A stretch of 59,077 bases of DNA. Source: JBGSKY01 sp041740995 (lineage in GTDB: Bacteria; Planctomycetota; Planctomycetia; Pirellulales; Pirellulaceae). Where the stretch lies: assembly GCA_041740995.1 (NCBI GenBank), contig JBGSKY010000208.1, forward strand, positions 1 to 59,077, read 5' to 3'. Below are positions 56,701 to 59,077 of the stretch, piece after piece. The notes beneath the pieces are model-generated. The model did not search any database and was not told the DNA's origin. It saw only the letters and a list, made by a program, of their open reading frames with translations. Both the position numbers and the translations under genes were made by a program. Position 1 is the first letter of the stretch. Each line of letters begins with the position of its first letter.

Positions 56701-58538
56701 GATATCTCGGACGACCGTTTTTCGAGCGGTCGAAAGATTGTGTTTTGGGCCATTCCCCAAACGTTAACACGATCGCTATTTCTCGCTTCGAGTGTTTGCG
56801 GATAAGCTGTCGCCCAGAGCAATGAGTGAGACGCCAAATCGACGGCCACCAATTCGCCGCTTAGTGTTGGGCAAAGAACCACGCCGGCTTGAACCGACGG
56901 ACAGCAAGCAAAGTTGCGTCGCAATTTGTCATTGGCAATCGTCGAAGCGTTGTTGGCCGACAATTGTTGCTGCCACAACCAACTGCCAGTGGTTGGATCG
57001 ATGGCAAAGAGAATCAACTCACCATTGACTTCGCCGATGACTAACAGTTGCCCGTTGTATGGCAGCGGCGGCCCGAGAAACAGAACGTTTGCCAATCGCG
57101 CGTCGGCCAAACCCGTTTGATCGCCGACTTCCCAGATCAAGCTCGCTTCGCGATCAATGCTGTAAGCTTGCAGAACGTTGTAGCTCTGTTGAGGAATTGG
57201 CACCGCAATGTTTGCATTGACGCCACGTTTCAGACTTTCTGCCACATCGATCGAACGTTGTTCGACCACCGCATAAATATTGTCATCATCGGCTGTCAAT
57301 TGACCAGTTGCTTGTTGGCCCCAAATTCGTTCGGCCAAATAATCTTGCATTGGAAGTTTTAAGCCTTGGCCATCGCCGCTGGAATAACGGTCCATCGAAT
57401 GGATCGGCACACCAGCAAACGCTGTCGCCCATTTCAATTGGCCCGTCTGCAAGTGCACTGCATGAATTCGTTGGTCATAAGTCATCGCGATCAGATAGGG
57501 CGGCACCACAATCGCGCCACGGGACGGGATCAGCGACAAGCCTTCATTGCGTTTTGATTGTTCGCGAACGGTTCGTATCGCTTCTTCCTCGTGCTGAATC
57601 GATTCGTGCAGCAACGAGTGCCACGAGACAAACGGCAGCGGCAACCCAGCGTACGAATCGGCGTTTCTATCAGGCCCACCACCTTGAACATGCGGCGCGA
57701 CTTGCTTCTCCGAACGAGCAGTCAAATTGCCGAACGACAGATCGTTGTACGCCAGTTCGAGATTCTTCAGATCCAGTTGGACGTTGCCGTTGTCGAAGGA
57801 GCTAATGCTGAATTGCTTGGCCGTTTCACCTAGCCGTTCGATCGCTCGTTCACGTTGACCGCTGATCTTCCAAGCAGCCGCTGCCGCGATTCCAATTGCC
57901 GGTCCGAACTGCCGTCGCGCTTGATTTGAACTAAGCAGGTTCTCGAATCGCGAAGCTGCCCACGCCGCGTTGCCCATCGACAATTGTCGTTCAGCCGCAA
58001 GGAACCCCGCTTCGCGTCCAACCTCAGTCATCTGATAGCGTCCGGCGATCGAGTCGATCACTTGCCAGTCGCCAGTTGAGATCGCTTGTTCGAAGAGCTG
58101 CTTGGCCGTCGATCCATAACGCAGCTCAACGGTCGCTTGCCCTTCATCTGGGATTGAATCAAACATTTGGCGAGCGAGTTTGTGGATCGTCGCTCGCTCG
58201 GTTGTTCGGTTCCCCTCGTCGAGCGTAAAATAGTCTTGACCCTTGCCTTCCAAACGATCCGTATCGGCCTCGATGCCCAAAACAATTCCGAGCGCCTTCG
58301 TCGCTTCGCTCCAAGCCTTCAGCCTGATCGCTTTTTCGGCATCGCGAAGCAATCGATCGACCTCTCGTGGCGGTTCAATCAATGTTGAGCTTTGCATTTC
58401 GTCCGAAAAGAATGCTTGACCAAACACGGACGCGTTGAGCCCAAACCCAGAACACGCGGCGACTACTAGAAGCAGCAAGCTGTTGCATCGAGGCGAGCAG
58501 TGATCAGAAAGCGAGGACGTTCGACCAATAGAATTCAT
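53709..58538 (-). CDS. Giant exported PQQ-type beta-propeller protein with helical middle
   Basis: A 1609-aa exported protein. The signal peptide is followed (about 40-330) by helical, TPR-like sequence (RLLRDAEKAIRLKAWSEATKAL). Two separate propeller regions follow: about 330-760 (VVPPYLIAMTYDQRIHAVHL, YAVDIFSGEILWSDPS) and about 1230-1560 (LAIDTLSAQAPSDD, LAIDAVNGQPKWDAPL), with a long helical part (about 790-1060) in between. BamB-like or scaffold roles are possible; nothing shows catalysis. It is the third PQQ-type propeller of the window and the largest. Its stop is 122 nt from that of rsmH. Confidence 0.88.
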   Translation of the reverse strand: MNSIGRTSSLSDHCSPRCNSLLLLVVAACSGFGLNASVFGQAFFSDEMQSSTLIEPPREVDRLLRDAEKAIRLKAWSEATKALGIVLGIEADTDRLEGKGQDYFTLDEGNRTTERATIHKLARQMFDSIPDEGQATVELRYGSTAKQLFEQAISTGDWQVIDSIAGRYQMTEVGREAGFLAAERQLSMGNAAWAASRFENLLSSNQARRQFGPAIGIAAAAAWKISGQRERAIERLGETAKQFSISSFDNGNVQLDLKNLELAYNDLSFGNLTARSEKQVAPHVQGGGPDRNADSYAGLPLPFVSWHSLLHESIQHEEEAIRTVREQSKRNEGLSLIPSRGAIVVPPYLIAMTYDQRIHAVHLQTGQLKWATAFAGVPIHSMDRYSSGDGQGLKLPMQDYLAERIWGQQATGQLTADDDNIYAVVEQRSIDVAESLKRGVNANIAVPIPQQSYNVLQAYSIDREASLIWEVGDQTGLADARLANVLFLGPPLPYNGQLLVIGEVNGELILFAIDPTTGSWLWQQQLSANNASTIANDKLRRNFACCPSVQAGVVLCPTLSGELVAVDLASHSLLWATAYPQTLEARNSDRVNVWGMAQNTIFRPLEKRSSEISVLIDNGIAIHAPPDGKGVYAVDIFSGEILWSDPSLEALYLAGITNGEVYIVTASEVSAIVCKTGKQRWDINLTPYGQIVGRSARNGNQLLVPMTSQQVVQIDVREGTVVDTMRVEQTLGNLIATNDSLISLGAVSLTSYPIRDQVRLQLQNKLAGSEPTPLSIARKAEIALSESNWEQAFELAFQAHSMDKNNDDIKGLVRKIALNALKEDFQTFAPRLQQLKELMETGPDRGLYLVSLIRGLLERQRYDEGLMQIIDLTRLKTQARATVSRWDSLIEMNEHWTIEEDEWIATTLAVLMQKASPAARLAAVPKISEHLDSALSDIRYVSLCEQQYKWVPEAASFFLRRAVQQFRSNDLYDAEQSAVRARLLAEKLADQSMGQKTAKAATLLQTLIYRTVDRWHSASVTAASAGLTLSELEAITELDVLKVGELTRYPEFAVDSVVVKTVELAVNDIDVWSTDLPRVRTFNGAELEVLQQGAAAWPKGKVEVTTAETTDVDLGETVCRVQQRIGTALAGWEATLTSGSLMLIDPTHKNRLTIQLSDRPVNSAMLYMIDSIVIVERGSEVLAIDTLSAQAPSDDMLESVENLPSEAILWNEEFGRTTSRQLFGVRGRSKDQWDWGAEHHGQTNGFSTVIADHYGLIVANEKSIQCIDYRRGTPIWTVESSVFKTATVAANSPLNSQPWVSYRDGKVILFDAVGKRRVVLAAGDGSVLDSGELSIDGDIWAVAHGNCITGKKTSDRKFIFELRSGLNNEALLQATVANSSRAEIFKDESLVVWGTEQELKFWNLKTGESSDHPVLADTRMTHFRLEEFGDSLLILPYAPSMKSELVENEADDLLIVAGPMLAIDAVNGQPKWDAPLQVQGFYLPILQPRCSPAITLARQISFRFERTTVKTASLAIVDLRTGKLLYENNYLPSRQGVKFGAIVDLSSFQNKIAYRGSELTVQWTSDPIDKSDSPIVVGQTDAKQLSENLPKSLADQIERRRKLDEGDPF

Positions 58539-59077
58539 AGCGATATATTCTCTGGATCCGTTCGAGATATGCGTTTAGACGGCAGTCCGATTTGCAAGCG
58601 CCGTTGACGGCCCAATCAACTCAGCGTGCCGACCTGCCCAAGTATACCAGTGGCGGCATCAACCAACTACGGTCAAAGCATGCTGCTGGTTATTGTTTCA
58701 GCGCAATGCTATCGGCCAGGGAACTTGCAGTCGTAACCGCAATAGCAGACCGGAGGCCGAAAAATCTCTGCCGCTGTCGTAAGCCACCGTTAGATGGAGC
58801 CCAAAATTTTAGCCCAGCGGGCGATACAGCATGTTCAATGTGTCGGCCTCGGGCCTAAAGTTTGGCGACCAATTTATCAATAGGCTCAAACGTTCCTGAC
58901 GCTGTTTTCGATTGATCGCACGAAACACAGACCGAGCATACTTCTTGGCAAAACGTGCCTGATTTGACTATTAGAATAGTTTTTCGTCAGACCACAGAAA
59001 CAATGAGAAGCACAGCGGCGTAAATAAGGCATGATCATATTCTGAGGCCCTTTGTGTCTCGGTGGTTCCACTCAGAA
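58539..59077. other. Right-end region without a supported gene
   Basis: Open frames here are short and overlap on both strands. The stretch around 58740-58870 contains GC-rich blocks such as CCGGAGGCCG and CGGCCTCGGGCC that can pair, resembling repeat DNA. The promoter of the leftward 1609-aa gene should lie at its left edge. Confidence 0.4.

Overview
The window looks like chromosome from a planctomycete, most likely of the Pirellulaceae type. The indicators are protein families expanded in that phylum: a DUF1549/DUF1553 protein next to a Tat-exported DUF1501 protein, three secreted PQQ-type beta-propeller proteins, a secreted subtilase with a degenerate planctomycete-like N-terminal motif, and an ECF sigma factor whose neighbour is a membrane protein with a CxxCH haem motif. 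Gene density is moderate, strands switch often, several starts are GTG or TTG, and Shine-Dalgarno signals are inconsistent. I saw no transposase, integrase, prophage or CRISPR array.

Layout. 1-8.2 kb: the 3' end of glyA overlapping a single-domain response regulator, then leftward clpC, mgtE, a small Ala/Lys-rich lipoprotein, a degenerate receiver-like protein and a small membrane protein, then tRNA-Asp(GTC) with its own promoter candidate and a strong terminator. 8.2-16 kb: a methyltransferase-like gene, a 1016-aa subtilase, a small exported protein, tspO and an exported KatG. 16-27.3 kb: an MMPL transporter, typA, several planctomycete-type hypotheticals, a PQQ-propeller protein, a DacZ-like diadenylate-cyclase-domain protein and a DCC thiol protein. 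27.5-33.6 kb: a four-gene rightward cluster (DUF1549/1553, DUF1501, ECF sigma, membrane regulator with CAKCH). This is the most interesting part of the window. 33.7-43.4 kb, all leftward: GH63 hydrolase, prepilin peptidase, aroK, dinB, a TlpA-type lipoprotein and amt. 44.2-48.6 kb: an isochorismatase-type hydrolase, an exported alpha/beta hydrolase, a PQQ-propeller protein and a CPA1 antiporter. 48.7-59 kb: a ParA-type ATPase, DUF4254 protein, AMP-binding enzyme, rsmH outside a dcw cluster, and a 1609-aa propeller protein.

How the genes fit together. The 27.5-33.6 kb cluster suggests an envelope system in which an exported CxxCH-bearing protein and its Tat-exported partner are encoded with an ECF sigma factor and the likely membrane regulator of that factor. 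The regulator's exported half seems to be a diverged copy of the same DUF1549/DUF1553 module. Elsewhere the window holds housekeeping genes (glyA, clpC, typA, aroK, dinB, rsmH, tRNA), ion and nitrogen transport (mgtE, amt, antiporter), and many exported proteins of unknown substrate.

Repeats. Two dispersed palindromic repeat families occur, each at three places. P1 is an element of about 72 bp that folds into one long hairpin; all three copies lie between divergently transcribed genes. P2 is a pair of 18-bp palindromic units spaced 30-32 bp apart. A separate 34-bp direct repeat lies downstream of typA.
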